Shown here one piece after another: positions 25,201-35,469 of a stretch of 64,000 nucleotides of DNA (within the stretch, counting starts at the first letter, position 1; every line of letters starts with the position of its first letter). The notes beneath the pieces are model-generated. The model made no database searches and had not been told where the DNA came from. It saw only the letters and a list, made by a program, of their open reading frames with translations. Origin of the DNA: Altererythrobacter epoxidivorans (GTDB lineage Bacteria > Pseudomonadota > Alphaproteobacteria > Sphingomonadales > Sphingomonadaceae); assembly GCF_001281485.1 (NCBI RefSeq), contig NZ_CP012669.1:2635501-2699500 (forward strand), read 5' to 3'. Position numbers and translations under genes: made by a program.

Positions 25201-26070
25201 CTATTCCATGTCTTCGACGGACACCCAGCCCTTCGTGCCATAGTTGTCCGCGACTTCGATGAAGAGCCCTTCGCGCTTGCCGGTCGGCGACAGCTCCGTA
25301 CCCGCACGGAGCGAACGCACCTCAGCGCCGGTGGCAGCGGGGCTGCTGCGCATGACGGTATCGACGGCAACGACCGCCGCTGCCGATGCCCCGCCTGATG
25401 CTGCCGGGGCGCTTTCCAGAACCGTCCGCTGAGCGATCAGCTGGTTGAATGCGATGACGAAGGCCTCGGTCAGCATTTCACCGTTCTTGCTGCCCTGATA
25501 GCCCGATGCATTGGCTGCGGTCTGCGCCCAGCCACCCGAGCCGGAAAAGCTGAGGCTCGATTTCTTCACGGTGCCGCTGCCGGCGGCAACGGTCATGCCG
25601 TTTGTTGGGCTGACGACGCGCAGGCCGGCTGCGACGGTTTTCTTCTTGCCCCCGAAGCCGCCGAAAGCGCCGAGAAGCGCTCCGCCAACCGGGACCTTGC
25701 TGAGGACGGATCCGGCAGCGCCGCTACGGATGAGGGCTTCGGTAGCGCCTGCCTTGGCCATTTCCATGCCTTTGTCGACTTCTTCCTGCGAACCGGCAAT
25801 CGCCGTGACGAGGAAGCGTGCCGGTTCGCCATTTGCAGCGTTGACGGGCGTGAAGCAGCCGGATTCAATGGCGAGAGCATTGATGAGTTCGCGTGGACTG
25901 CCTAGCCCCCACTCTGTCCAGCCCGTCGTGTCTCCTTCGACCAGCGCGATCGTGCCGAGGCTGGCCTCGCACTTCGTCAGTTCCGGTGCTTCCTGCTTCG
26001 CCGCCGAGGCCGGCGCGTGCGCTGCAAGGACAGCCATCGCAAGACCCGCCGTCATCAATTTAAGTTTCAT
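25201..26070 (-). CDS. secreted CsgG-like protein with C-terminal SH3 domain
   Basis: A 289-residue protein from ATG 26070 (GGGGGA seven bases upstream) with a signal peptide (LMTAGLAMAVLAAHAPASA). About residues 25-215 resemble the CsgG/HfaB fold: LGTIALVEGD, then RELINALAIESGCFTPV, and later YQGSKNGEMLTEAFVIAFNQL. This family forms outer-membrane or envelope complexes; similarity is by pattern and not certain. The last 60 residues (VMRSSPAATGAEVRSLRAGTE, then NYGTKGWVSVEDME) form a bacterial SH3 domain, often used for cell-wall binding. It lies antisense between the two AraC paralogs. Confidence 0.75.
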   Translation of the reverse strand: MKLKLMTAGLAMAVLAAHAPASAAKQEAPELTKCEASLGTIALVEGDTTGWTEWGLGSPRELINALAIESGCFTPVNAANGEPARFLVTAIAGSQEEVDKGMEMAKAGATEALIRSGAAGSVLSKVPVGGALLGAFGGFGGKKKTVAAGLRVVSPTNGMTVAAGSGTVKKSSLSFSGSGGWAQTAANASGYQGSKNGEMLTEAFVIAFNQLIAQRTVLESAPAASGGASAAAVVAVDTVMRSSPAATGAEVRSLRAGTELSPTGKREGLFIEVADNYGTKGWVSVEDME

Positions 26071-26183
26071 GATTGTTTCCCCCAAGTACTTGTAAGTCAC
26101 CGATAGTTAGGCTGAAATGCAACTTTCGACTTGTAAGGATCCGACGTTTCGGATTTTCTCAAAATAACAAGGGGTTGCATTGG

Positions 26184-27092
26184 GTGGGGGTATCGACCGG
26201 TTCGATCGAGATACGATTCGCCTTGCCTTCGCGTGAGCTGCAGCCGTTCGTCACCACCTATTACTGCACGACAGTAGAGGCGCCGTCGCTGATCGGCTGG
26301 CAGGAGGATTACCTCCATCCTGAATGGGGTAACATCCGCATTCTGCCCGAAGGGATGAGCCAGCATTCGATCGCCGGTGCGCCGATGGAGCAGACCCCGG
26401 CGTTCGTGGCAGCCGGGCCGACGAGCCGGGCGACGCGGTTCCGCATGGGATCGGGCCGCAATTGGGGGATTGGCCTGCTCCCTCTGGGATGGGCCAAGTT
26501 CATCGATGCCCCGGCCGGTGATTATGCAGACCGGGTTGCCGATGCCGATACCGACCCTGCCTTTGCCGTTTTCCGGCCTTTGGCGGATGAACTGCGCGCT
26601 TCCAACGGGGACTTCGAGGACGAGCTGGCCATCATCGAGCGCCACATGGCTGCGCTGGTTGAGCGCCCGGTCAACGACGTGGAATCGATAACGGCGCTTA
26701 ATGCCGCGCTGGTCGATCCCGATGTAACGACGGTGGCCGACCTGGCGGAGGCGACGGGACTGAAGATCAGGACGCTCGAACGGTTGTCGCGCCGCGCTTT
26801 CGGCTTTTCACCCAAGCTGCTTATCCGCCGACAGAGGTTCCTGCGCAGCCTCGCGCAGTTCATGCTCGATCCCTCGCTCAAATGGTTGACTGCGATGGAC
26901 TACCATTACCACGACCAGGCGCATTTCGTCCGCGACTTCAAACGGTTCATGGACATGACGCCGAGCGCCTATGCGAAGCAGGATCATCCCTTGCTTGCCG
27001 CGGCGGCAAAGGCGCGCGCGGCGATCGCGGGCGAGGCCGTCCAGGGCTTGCATGACCCTTCGGCGGGCGGGAAGCCTGCCATTTCTGCCTGA
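26184..27092 (+). CDS. AraC-family transcriptional regulator (paralog 2)
   Basis: A 302-residue AraC-type regulator, paralogous to that at 24238 and matching its length when started at GTG 26184 (AAGGGG nine bases upstream). The sensor half has [15 protein letters not shown] and [14 protein letters not shown]. The DNA-binding half has [40 protein letters not shown] and [15 protein letters not shown]. It diverges from the CsgG-like/SH3 gene with 113 bases between starts, the natural place for a shared operator. Confidence 0.87.
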   Translation: MGVSTGSIEIRFALPSRELQPFVTTYYCTTVEAPSLIGWQEDYLHPEWGNIRILPEGMSQHSIAGAPMEQTPAFVAAGPTSRATRFRMGSGRNWGIGLLPLGWAKFIDAPAGDYADRVADADTDPAFAVFRPLADELRASNGDFEDELAIIERHMAALVERPVNDVESITALNAALVDPDVTTVADLAEATGLKIRTLERLSRRAFGFSPKLLIRRQRFLRSLAQFMLDPSLKWLTAMDYHYHDQAHFVRDFKRFMDMTPSAYAKQDHPLLAAAAKARAAIAGEAVQGLHDPSAGGKPAISA

Positions 27093-27189
27093 CTGGAAGG
27101 CGGCGATTCGTGACGAGGCGGTATTGCCGCTTTGCCTTCGAGGCCATTTGCCGCTAGCGGGTCGCCCTCCGGTAAAGAAGCCAGAAGCA

Positions 27190-28290
27190 ATGACAGAACT
27201 GACGACACAAAAGGATGCCGCACTGGCGGCAATTGCGAATGCGCAGACACTCGATGCTATCGAGGAACAACGCGTCGCCGCGCTCGGCAAGAAGGGCTGG
27301 GTCAGCCTCGCGCTGAAGACGCTCGGCCAGATGAGCCCGGACGAACGCCAGCAGGCCGCGCCTGCGATCCAGGCGATCCGCGCCGAAATCTCGGACGCGC
27401 TCATGGCCAAGAAATCCGCGCTCGAGAGTGCAGAGCTCGAAGCTCAGCTCGCCAACGAGACCGTCGATCTGACATTGCCTGCGCCTCAGCAGCCGAGCGG
27501 CACGGTCCATCCTGTCAGCCAGGTGATGGACGAGCTGGCCGAAATCTTCGTCGACCTGGGCTTTGCAGTAGCTACCGGTCCGGAGATCGAAGACGACTGG
27601 CATAACTTCACCGCGCTCAACATGGATGAAAGCCATCCGGCACGCGCAATGCACGACACCTTCTATTTCCCGGACAAGGATGGAGAAGGGCGTAGCATGC
27701 TGCTGCGCACGCATACGTCTCCCGTCCAGATCCGCAGCATGGTCGAACAGGGCGCGCCGATCCGCATCATTGCGCCGGGCCGAGTCTATCGATCCGACAG
27801 CGACGCGACACATACCCCGATGTTCCACCAGGTCGAAGGACTGGTGATCGACAAGGGCATCCACCTCGGCCACCTGAAGTGGACGCTGGAAACCTTCCTC
27901 AAGGCATTCTTCGAGCGCGACGATATCGTGCTGCGCCTGCGACCGTCGTACTTCCCCTTCACCGAACCTTCGGTCGAAATCGATGTCGGTTTCGAAGTGG
28001 TCGACGGGCGCCGCGTCCTCGGCGGCGATGGCGATGCACCGGGTCACGGCTGGATGGAATTGCTCGGCAGCGGCATGGTCAACCGCCGGGTGATCGAATT
28101 CGCGGGCCTCGACCCTGACGAATGGCAAGGCTTTGCCTTCGGCGTCGGCGTCGACCGGCTTGCCATGCTCAAATACGGGATGGACGATCTGCGCGCCTTC
28201 TTCGACGGCGACGTGCGCTGGCTTCAGCATTATGGCTTCAGTCCGTTCGACCAGCCGACCCTCTCCGCAGGCGTAGGAGCACGGGCATGA
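27190..28290 (+). CDS. pheS: phenylalanyl-tRNA synthetase alpha subunit
   Basis: A 366-residue class II aminoacyl-tRNA synthetase subunit. An N-terminal coiled coil (about 1-90) is followed by the catalytic core: [19 protein letters not shown], motif 2 ([12 protein letters not shown]), [12 protein letters not shown] and motif 3 ([14 protein letters not shown]). ATG 27190 is chosen because the family N-terminus begins there, although the frame is open further upstream. Its stop overlaps pheT (ATGA), as usual. Confidence 0.96.
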   Translation: MTELTTQKDAALAAIANAQTLDAIEEQRVAALGKKGWVSLALKTLGQMSPDERQQAAPAIQAIRAEISDALMAKKSALESAELEAQLANETVDLTLPAPQQPSGTVHPVSQVMDELAEIFVDLGFAVATGPEIEDDWHNFTALNMDESHPARAMHDTFYFPDKDGEGRSMLLRTHTSPVQIRSMVEQGAPIRIIAPGRVYRSDSDATHTPMFHQVEGLVIDKGIHLGHLKWTLETFLKAFFERDDIVLRLRPSYFPFTEPSVEIDVGFEVVDGRRVLGGDGDAPGHGWMELLGSGMVNRRVIEFAGLDPDEWQGFAFGVGVDRLAMLKYGMDDLRAFFDGDVRWLQHYGFSPFDQPTLSAGVGARA

Positions 28291-30680
28291 AGTTCTCGCT
28301 CGAATGGTTGAAGCAATTCCTCGACACCGACGCGTCGGTGGCGGAGATTTCGGCTGCGCTCAATTCAATCGGCCTCGAAGTCGAAGGCCTGGAAGACCCT
28401 GCCGAAAGGCTCGAGGGTTTCCGTGTCGCGAAGGTCCTTACGGCGGCACCGCACCCAGACGCGGACAAGCTGCAGGTGCTCACTGTCGACACGGGCGACG
28501 GCGACCCCTTGCAAGTCGTCTGCGGCGCGCCCAATGCCCGCGCGGGAATGAAGGGTGTGCTGGGCCTGCCCGGCGCGGTCGTGCCCGCCAACGGCATGGA
28601 ACTCCGCAAGAGCGCCATTCGCGGCGTCGAATCGAACGGCATGATGTGTTCGGTCCGCGAACTCGAACTGGGCGACGAGCATGACGGCATCATTGAACTG
28701 CCTGAAGATGCTCCGGTCGGAACGAGCTTCGCCGATTACCACAACGCATCGCCGGTTTTCGATGTGGCGATCACGCCCAACCGCCCCGATTGCATGGGTG
28801 TCTATGGCATTGCACGCGACCTCGCCGCGGCAGGCGTCGGAACGCTCAAGCCGATGGATGTCCCTTCGGTCGAAGCGGCTTTCGGCTGCCCTGCAGAGAT
28901 CCGCACCGAAGATCCCGATGGCTGTCCTGCCTTCTATGGACGGGTCCTTCGCGGCGTCAAAAACGGATCGTCGCCAGAATGGATGCAGCAGCGCCTGATA
29001 GCGGCCGGACAGCGCCCCATCAGCGCGCTCGTCGATTGCACCAACTACCTGATGCTCGCTTTCGGCCGCCCGGCTCACGTCTATGACCTGGCCAAGCTCC
29101 AGGGTGCAGTCGTTGCCCGTCGTGCACGCAATGGCGAAACGATCGAAGCGCTGAACGAGAAGACCTACACGCTCGACGACACGATGACCGTAATTGCAGA
29201 CGATGCCGGTGTCCACGACGTCGGCGGGATCATGGGTGGCGAGCATTCCGGAGCGACCGAGGCGACGACCGACGTCCTGCTCGAAATCGCCTATTTCGAT
29301 CCTGCCCGCATCGGCGTGACCGGCCGCAAACTCGGCTTGGCGTCCGATGCACGCACGCGTTTCGAACGCGGTGTCGATCCGGCATTCCTCGATGATGGGC
29401 TGGCGATCCTGACTGATCTGGTCCAGCGCACCTGCGGCGGCGAGGCGAGCGAGGTCGTGCGCGCCGGCCAGCCGCCGGCAGAAGCGAAATTGATCGCCTT
29501 CGATCCCGGACTGACTGCGCGCCTTGGCGGTGTGGAAATCACCGCTGATGATCAGCGCCGCATCCTCGAAGCGCTCGATTTCGGCGTATCGGATGACTGG
29601 AACGTCACGTGTCCGCTGCGTCGTCACGATGTCGAAGGGCCTGCCGACCTGGTCGAGGAAGTCGTGCGCATTCACGGTCTCGACAAGGTTGCCAGCGTGG
29701 CCTTGCCGCGCGCCGAAGGCGTGGCGAAACCGACTGCAACACCAGCGCAGAAGCTCGAACGGCGCCTGCGCCGTGCGGCAGCGGCTCGCGGCCTCAACGA
29801 AGCGATCACCTGGTCCTTCCTGCCGCAGGCCGACGCCGACCATTTCGCCGAAGAGGGCAGCACGCCCTGGGCGCTCGACAACCCGATCAGCGAGGACATG
29901 AAGGTCATGCGCCCCTCGCTGCTTCCCGGGTTGCTGGCGGCGGCAAAGCGCAACATGGACCGCGGCGCGGCGAGCCTTCGCCTGTTCGAGATCGGTCGCC
30001 GCTATTTCCGCGGCAAGTCCGGCGCAAGCGACGAGAAACTGACGCTCGGCGTCCTGCTCGCGGGCGAAAGGTCGACCCGCGCATGGGCCAGTGGCAAGGC
30101 AACCAGGTTCGATGCCTTCGATGCCAAGGCCGAAGCCGAGGCGCTGCTCGCAGAGGCGGGTGCCCCTGTCGACAAGCTGATGGTGATGGGCGAGGCCGGT
30201 GCGCAGTTCCATCCCGGCCAGTCGGGCACGCTCCGCCTTGGTCCGAAGAACGTGCTGGCGCGCTTCGGCACGCTGCACCCTTCGACCCTTGCGAGCTTCG
30301 ATGTCGATGGCCCGGTGGCTGCGGTCGAGATTTTCCTCGACGCCATTCCGCCCAAGCGGGGTACGGCAAGCTTTGCGCAGGCAGCCTACTCGCCGCCGGC
30401 GCTGCAGGCCGTAACGCGCGACTTCGCATTCCTGGTCGATGCCGATCTCGCCGCGGGCGAATTGCTCAAGGCCGTTCGCGGGGCTGATAAATCGAACATC
30501 GTCGATGCCCGCATTTTCGACGTGTTCGCTGGGCAGGGCGTGCCGGAAGGCAAGAAGTCGATCGCTCTCGAAGTGACGCTGCAACCGCAGGACAAGAGCT
30601 ACAAGGATGCAGAGATCAAGGCGATCTCCGATGCGGTCGTGTCGTCGGCTGCGAAGCTTGGTGCCGATTTGCGCGGCTAA
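28287..30680 (+). CDS. pheT: phenylalanyl-tRNA synthetase beta subunit
   Basis: A 797-residue subunit of the (alpha-beta)2 enzyme. Domains in order are: [18 protein letters not shown], the tRNA-binding OB domain (about 40-150, [13 protein letters not shown]), the B3/B4 editing domain (about 200-400, [19 protein letters not shown] and GIMGGEHSG), B5, the catalytic-like core and the C-terminal anticodon-binding B8 domain ([10 protein letters not shown] to the end). The start codon overlaps the pheS stop by four bases. Confidence 0.97.
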   Translation: MKFSLEWLKQFLDTDASVAEISAALNSIGLEVEGLEDPAERLEGFRVAKVLTAAPHPDADKLQVLTVDTGDGDPLQVVCGAPNARAGMKGVLGLPGAVVPANGMELRKSAIRGVESNGMMCSVRELELGDEHDGIIELPEDAPVGTSFADYHNASPVFDVAITPNRPDCMGVYGIARDLAAAGVGTLKPMDVPSVEAAFGCPAEIRTEDPDGCPAFYGRVLRGVKNGSSPEWMQQRLIAAGQRPISALVDCTNYLMLAFGRPAHVYDLAKLQGAVVARRARNGETIEALNEKTYTLDDTMTVIADDAGVHDVGGIMGGEHSGATEATTDVLLEIAYFDPARIGVTGRKLGLASDARTRFERGVDPAFLDDGLAILTDLVQRTCGGEASEVVRAGQPPAEAKLIAFDPGLTARLGGVEITADDQRRILEALDFGVSDDWNVTCPLRRHDVEGPADLVEEVVRIHGLDKVASVALPRAEGVAKPTATPAQKLERRLRRAAAARGLNEAITWSFLPQADADHFAEEGSTPWALDNPISEDMKVMRPSLLPGLLAAAKRNMDRGAASLRLFEIGRRYFRGKSGASDEKLTLGVLLAGERSTRAWASGKATRFDAFDAKAEAEALLAEAGAPVDKLMVMGEAGAQFHPGQSGTLRLGPKNVLARFGTLHPSTLASFDVDGPVAAVEIFLDAIPPKRGTASFAQAAYSPPALQAVTRDFAFLVDADLAAGELLKAVRGADKSNIVDARIFDVFAGQGVPEGKKSIALEVTLQPQDKSYKDAEIKAISDAVVSSAAKLGADLRG

Positions 30681-30704
30681 GGCTGCAACCAGCGATAGCC
30701 AAAG

Positions 30705-30746
30705 AAAAAGGGCGGGGGAGCAATGCGCTCCCTCGCCCCTTTTTTG
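30705..30746. terminator. bidirectional terminator between pheT and a TonB receptor gene
   Basis: A 12-bp stem GGGCGGGGGAGC / GCTCCCTCGCCC (one G-T pair) is flanked by A-run on the left and TTTTTT on the right. It can end both rightward pheST and the leftward receptor gene. Confidence 0.9.
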
Positions 30747-30762
30747 TCCTGACTTCGCTTTC

Positions 30763-33117
30763 CTAGAAGCGGAAGCCTGCGGTGACCTGCCAGGTGCGCG
30801 GATCGCCGAAATAGACCGTCTGGATATTGCCGACCGAGCTGAATTCCTGCCCGTCGGTCTTGTAGAGCGAGTTGGTCACATTCTTGACCATGCCGCGCAG
30901 GTAATATCCGCCCCAGTCGATCTCTGCATAGACGTTGCCGAGGTAGTATCCGTCTTCCTCCAGCCCTTCGCGGTTGTCGACCGAGAGATAGTGCTTGTCG
31001 ACGAAGCGCATGTCACCGCCGAATGACAGCGATGCATCGTCGCCCACCGGCACGGTGTAATCCATGCCCACACGCGCCGTCAGCGGCGGTGCGAAGGCGG
31101 GTTCGCAGGTGACTGCATTCCCGGTCGGGTTGCAGCTGAATGCAGGAGCGCGGCGGCCATCGGTGAACTCGTCATACTTGGCGTTGAGATAGCCGACCGA
31201 TGCCATGATGGTGAGCGGCGTCGAAGGCTTCACCGAACCTTCGACCTCGATGCCCTGGATGGTCAGCTTGCCGGCGTTGAGCACAGGGAAGCTGCCTCCG
31301 GTCACACCGGTGTTGCCGCCGCCTACGCGGGCCTGGAAGTCCTTGTAGTCGGAGTGGAAGGCAGCGACCGACACGTTCACGCGTCCGTCGAGCCAGCTAC
31401 CCTTGGCGCCGACTTCGTAGGTCCAGACCTTTTCCGGTGCGAAGTAAGGTACGACCACCGTGTCGCCATCCACTTCCAGCGTCACATCGGCGAGGCCGTT
31501 GACGCGGCCGTTGAAGCCACCCGACTTGAAGCCGCGGCTGGCCGAGGCGTAGATCATCGTGTTCGCGGTCGGCTTGTAACTTGCCGAAACCATCGGGGTC
31601 CAAGCATCGAACGACACGCTGTCGATGTCGTTGAACGGCGCCGGCAGATCGTCGGGGAAGGTGTAGCTGCTGGCGAGGATGTCGGTCTGGAACACCGCGC
31701 TCGAAAGCAGGGCGTCCGTGTGGCGGTAGTAGCTCTTCTTCTCGTGCGTGTAGCGAAGGCCGGCAGTCATCGAGAACTTGTCGGTGAAATCGTAGGTCAG
31801 CTGGCCGAAGGCTGCATAGCTATCGAGTTCCTGGTCGTCCTCGATCGTACGGATGAATTCGAGCGGTGTGCCGATGTAACGCAGGTAGTTGTCCGCCCAC
31901 GCGGTCTGCTGCGAGGTGATCTGCTCGTTCAGGTAGTAGAGGCCGAAAACACCGGCGAGGCGGTCGGCATCAAGCTTCAGCTGCAATTCCTGGCTGAACT
32001 GCTTCTGGTTCACGCCGACGAATACGTCGCCCACTTCGGTATCGGTCGCATCGATGTCGATGAAGAGGTCAGGCGTCAGCTTGCGATATGCTGTGATCGA
32101 GCTGAGCGTCAGCATGTCGCTCAATTCGACATTGACGGTTCCGGATACGCCCCAATGCTCGAGCTTCTGGCCTTCGTCCCCAGTGAAGCTGGTCGATGCC
32201 TCGTAGTCGTAATTATCGCAGTCGCTGTTGGGCGCGATCACGAAGGGAGTAAGGCCAGTGAAGGTTGCGTTGTAGTCGAAGCCGATCAGGTCAGTTGTCG
32301 CGCAGCCCAGCGTCAGCTTGTTGCGCTGGCGCGTGTAGTCGCCCGAAAGCAGGACCTCGACCGCATCGCTCGGCTGGGCGCGCAGGATGCCGCGAAACGA
32401 CAGGTTGTTCCTGTCGTTGTACTTCTTGCCGGTCGCCGGGTCCGTGACGATACCGTCGCGGTTGTCGTAAAGGCCGGCGAGCGAAAGCGCGACGCTGCCG
32501 GGTGCGATCGGGGCCGAGATATAGCCCTTGGCGATGGTCTCGTCATACTTGCCATAGGTGAAGCTCGCTTCGCCGGTCATGTAGTCGAGATCGGGTTTCT
32601 TCGACACGATGTTCACAGCGCCGCCGATGGTGTTCTTGCCATATAGCGTGCCCTGCGGGCCGCGCAGCACTTCGACGCGCTCGACATCATAGAGATTGAG
32701 CAAAGCGCCCTGGATGCGGCTGAGATAGACACCGTCGATATAGACGCCGACTGCCGGGTCGAAGGTCTGCAGGGCATCCGGCTGGCCGATGCCGCGGATG
32801 AAGAAGTTCGCGCTCGAGGCCGAACCGCGCCCCTGGACGACATTGACGTTGGGGGTAGCGCCCTGGACGCCCGAAAGGTCGTTGGCACCCAGATCGTCTA
32901 GCTGTTCCTGGCCGAGCGCGGTGATTGCGATCGGAACGTCGAGCAGGCGCTCTTCGCGCTTTCGGGCGATGACGACGATTTCGTTCGTCGGCTGGAATTC
33001 GGCTTCACCAGCGGCGGCATTGTCTGCCGACTGGGCATGTGCGGGGATGGCGACTAGGCAGGACATGGCCGAGCCTGCAAGCAGGACAGCCGCATTCTTC
33101 TTGGAAAACAGGGTCAC
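30763..33117 (-). CDS. TonB-dependent receptor
   Basis: An outer-membrane receptor of about 784 residues. Signal peptide (AAVLLAGSAMSCLVAIPAHAQS), TonB-box-like EIVVIARKREERLLDVPIA, plug domain (LSGVQGATPNVNVVQGRGSA, then RVEVLRGPQGTLYGKNTIGG) and a 22-strand barrel ending in aromatic F. GTG 33117 is the likely start because GGGAGAG lies 8 bases upstream; ATG 33132 and 33177 lie further out. The plug fits the broad receptor group expanded in sphingomonads; the ligand is unknown. It is divergent from a TetR-type gene and probably controlled by it. Confidence 0.93.
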   Translation of the reverse strand: MTLFSKKNAAVLLAGSAMSCLVAIPAHAQSADNAAAGEAEFQPTNEIVVIARKREERLLDVPIAITALGQEQLDDLGANDLSGVQGATPNVNVVQGRGSASSANFFIRGIGQPDALQTFDPAVGVYIDGVYLSRIQGALLNLYDVERVEVLRGPQGTLYGKNTIGGAVNIVSKKPDLDYMTGEASFTYGKYDETIAKGYISAPIAPGSVALSLAGLYDNRDGIVTDPATGKKYNDRNNLSFRGILRAQPSDAVEVLLSGDYTRQRNKLTLGCATTDLIGFDYNATFTGLTPFVIAPNSDCDNYDYEASTSFTGDEGQKLEHWGVSGTVNVELSDMLTLSSITAYRKLTPDLFIDIDATDTEVGDVFVGVNQKQFSQELQLKLDADRLAGVFGLYYLNEQITSQQTAWADNYLRYIGTPLEFIRTIEDDQELDSYAAFGQLTYDFTDKFSMTAGLRYTHEKKSYYRHTDALLSSAVFQTDILASSYTFPDDLPAPFNDIDSVSFDAWTPMVSASYKPTANTMIYASASRGFKSGGFNGRVNGLADVTLEVDGDTVVVPYFAPEKVWTYEVGAKGSWLDGRVNVSVAAFHSDYKDFQARVGGGNTGVTGGSFPVLNAGKLTIQGIEVEGSVKPSTPLTIMASVGYLNAKYDEFTDGRRAPAFSCNPTGNAVTCEPAFAPPLTARVGMDYTVPVGDDASLSFGGDMRFVDKHYLSVDNREGLEEDGYYLGNVYAEIDWGGYYLRGMVKNVTNSLYKTDGQEFSSVGNIQTVYFGDPRTWQVTAGFRF

Positions 33118-33233
33118 AGAATTCTCTCCCATTGAACTTCTGTGACTGCCAATATTGAAATATGAACCGACTTTCAAGTTTTGCTTGCATGGGCCTCGCG
33201 CGCATGCCTAGAAAGTGAACCGGGGAGGACGAG

Positions 33234-33836
33234 ATGCCAGCTGTGACGAAGGAGGTGAGCCGCGAACCGCGCACTGCGCGTGGCCGTCAGACGCGTCGCA
33301 AGATCCTCGATGCGGCAGCTCAGGAATTCGGCGAACGCGGCTTTCACGAAAGCTCCATCGTCTCGATCACGCAGCGCGCCGGCGTCGCCCTCGGCAGTTT
33401 CTACACCTATTTCGAATCGAAGGACGAACTGTTCCGTGCGCTTGTCAGCGACATGTCGGACGGTGTGCGCGATGCCGTATCGCCTGCGATTTCGAACCTC
33501 GAGCCCGGGCTGGAACGTGAAGGGGCGGCATTGCACGCCTTTCTCGACTTCGTCAGGCAGCACAAAGAGCTCTACCGGATCATCGACGAGGCCGAATTCG
33601 TCGCGCCGGAAGACTGGCAGGCGCATTACTCGAACACGGCAGAACGCATTACTGCCCGCCTCGAGGAAATGAAGGGCCAGGGGATCGCCCGTGACGTGGG
33701 CGAGGTCGAGGCGTGGGCGATCATGGGTATGAACGTGTTTCTGGGCCTGCGTTTTGGCGTCCAGGACGATGCGCTCTCGACCGGGGAAGTGGCGCGGCGC
33801 GCGATGGCCCTGCTGGAACGCGGCATAGCGCGCTGA
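33234..33836 (+). CDS. TetR/AcrR-family transcriptional regulator
   Basis: A 200-residue regulator with an N-terminal TetR helix-turn-helix (RRKILDAAAQEFGERGF, then ITQRAGVALGSFYTYFESKDEL) and an all-helical ligand-binding C-terminal domain. It is divergent from the TonB receptor gene with 116 bases between starts, so local repression of that gene and itself is the simplest inference. prfC follows 39 bases downstream. Confidence 0.92.
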   Translation: MPAVTKEVSREPRTARGRQTRRKILDAAAQEFGERGFHESSIVSITQRAGVALGSFYTYFESKDELFRALVSDMSDGVRDAVSPAISNLEPGLEREGAALHAFLDFVRQHKELYRIIDEAEFVAPEDWQAHYSNTAERITARLEEMKGQGIARDVGEVEAWAIMGMNVFLGLRFGVQDDALSTGEVARRAMALLERGIAR

Positions 33837-33875
33837 CGCTGGATTTTGACGGCCAGTCCCCGTAAGGGCGCGCCG

Positions 33876-35432
33876 ATGGCCAATACGAAATCCAATCGCC
33901 GAACTTTCGCGATTATCTCCCACCCCGACGCGGGTAAGACGACGCTGACCGAAAAGCTGCTGCTCCAGGGCGGCGCGATCCATCTTGCCGGCGAGGTAAA
34001 GGCGCGCGGGCAGGCGCGGCGTGCGCGGTCGGACTGGATGAAAATCGAGCAGCAGCGCGGCATTTCGGTAACGTCGAGCGTGATGACCTTCGAGAAGAAG
34101 TTCCCGGACTTGAACGGCGGCGAGACCATCACCTTCAACCTGCTCGACACGCCGGGTCACGAAGACTTTTCCGAAGACACCTATCGCACGCTGACGGCTG
34201 TCGATTCCGCGATCATGGTGATCGACGCCGCAAAGGGTATCGAGCCACAGACGCGCAAGCTGTTCGAGGTCTGCCGCCTGCGCTCCGTCCCTATCATCAC
34301 CTTCGTCAACAAGGTCGATCGCGAAGGGCGTTCGATCTTTGAGGTGCTGGACGAGGTTGCCGATGCGCTGGCGCTGGATGTCAGCCCCCAGAGCGCGCCG
34401 CTCGGCATGGGCGGCCTGTTCAAGGGCATTCTCGATTTCTCCGACGACACGGTCGCCGTGCCCGAAGGTGACAGCAAGGAATATCTCGGCAAGCGCGAAC
34501 CGCTCGGCGAGTTGCCCGACGATCTCGCCGAGGAAATCGAGCTGGCGCGCATCGGCTATCCGGAATTCGACCTCGAAGCCTATCGCCATGGCGACCTGAC
34601 GCCGGTGTTCTTCGGATCTGCGCTGAAGAACTTCGGGGTCGAGGAACTGATTACTGCGATCGCCGAATGGGCGCCCCCGCCGCGGCCGCAGCCTGCGGGC
34701 GAGGAACAGGTCAGCCCCGACCGCGACGAAGTGACCGGCTTCATCTTCAAGGTCCAGGCCAACATGGACCCGAACCACCGCGACCGCATCGCTTTCATGC
34801 GGCAGGTGTCGGGCACCTTCAAACGCGGCATGAAGCTGACGCCTTCGGGCCTCGGTAAACCGATCGCCATCCACTCGCCGATCCTGTTTTTCGCGCAGGA
34901 CCGCGAGATTGCGGACACGGCAGAGGCCGGCGACATCATCGGCATCCCGAACCACGGCACCTTGCGCGTCGGCGATACGCTGAGCGAGAAGAACGACCTG
35001 CGCTTTACCGGCCTGCCCAACTTCGCACCGGAAATCCTGCGCCGCGTTATTTTGAAGGATCCGACCAAGACCAAGCAATTGAGGAAGGCGCTCGACGACC
35101 TTTCTGAAGAAGGCGTGATCCAGGTCTTCTATCCCGAAATCGGCGCGCAGTGGATCGTCGGCGTCGTGGGCCAGCTGCAGCTCGACGTTCTCGTTTCGAG
35201 GCTGGAGGCGGAATACAAGGTCGGCGCACATCTGGAGGCATCGCCGTTTGCGACCGCACGGTGGCTGAAAGGAACAGAAGCGGCACTGAAGAACTTCGAG
35301 GACTTCAACCGCTCCAACCTGGCGCGCGACCGCGACGGCGATCTCGTCTTCATGGCCAAGAGCCCGTGGGACGTGAATTACCAGGTCGAGAAAAATCCCG
35401 AGCTGACCTTCTCGGCCACCAAGGAAAGGTGA
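33876..35432 (+). CDS. prfC: peptide chain release factor 3
   Basis: A 518-residue translational GTPase that recycles RF1/RF2 after termination. G motifs: SHPDAGKTTLTEKLL (G1), RGISVTSSVM (G2), DTPGHEDFSEDT (G3), NKVDREGRS (G4). The EF-Tu-like domain II and the RF3 C-terminal domain follow (VGVVGQLQLDVL, ending near LTFSATKER). ATG 33876 with AAGGG upstream is the start; the frame is open 30 bases earlier without a good signal. Confidence 0.96.
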   Translation: MANTKSNRRTFAIISHPDAGKTTLTEKLLLQGGAIHLAGEVKARGQARRARSDWMKIEQQRGISVTSSVMTFEKKFPDLNGGETITFNLLDTPGHEDFSEDTYRTLTAVDSAIMVIDAAKGIEPQTRKLFEVCRLRSVPIITFVNKVDREGRSIFEVLDEVADALALDVSPQSAPLGMGGLFKGILDFSDDTVAVPEGDSKEYLGKREPLGELPDDLAEEIELARIGYPEFDLEAYRHGDLTPVFFGSALKNFGVEELITAIAEWAPPPRPQPAGEEQVSPDRDEVTGFIFKVQANMDPNHRDRIAFMRQVSGTFKRGMKLTPSGLGKPIAIHSPILFFAQDREIADTAEAGDIIGIPNHGTLRVGDTLSEKNDLRFTGLPNFAPEILRRVILKDPTKTKQLRKALDDLSEEGVIQVFYPEIGAQWIVGVVGQLQLDVLVSRLEAEYKVGAHLEASPFATARWLKGTEAALKNFEDFNRSNLARDRDGDLVFMAKSPWDVNYQVEKNPELTFSATKER

Positions 35433-35469
35433 TCTTGCGAGCGGGGCGCGTTCGCGGCATGGAAGCACC

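Noticed and set aside
28365-30584. A 739-codon minus-strand frame
   Set aside because: It mirrors pheT exactly and shows no domain; pheT is fully supported.
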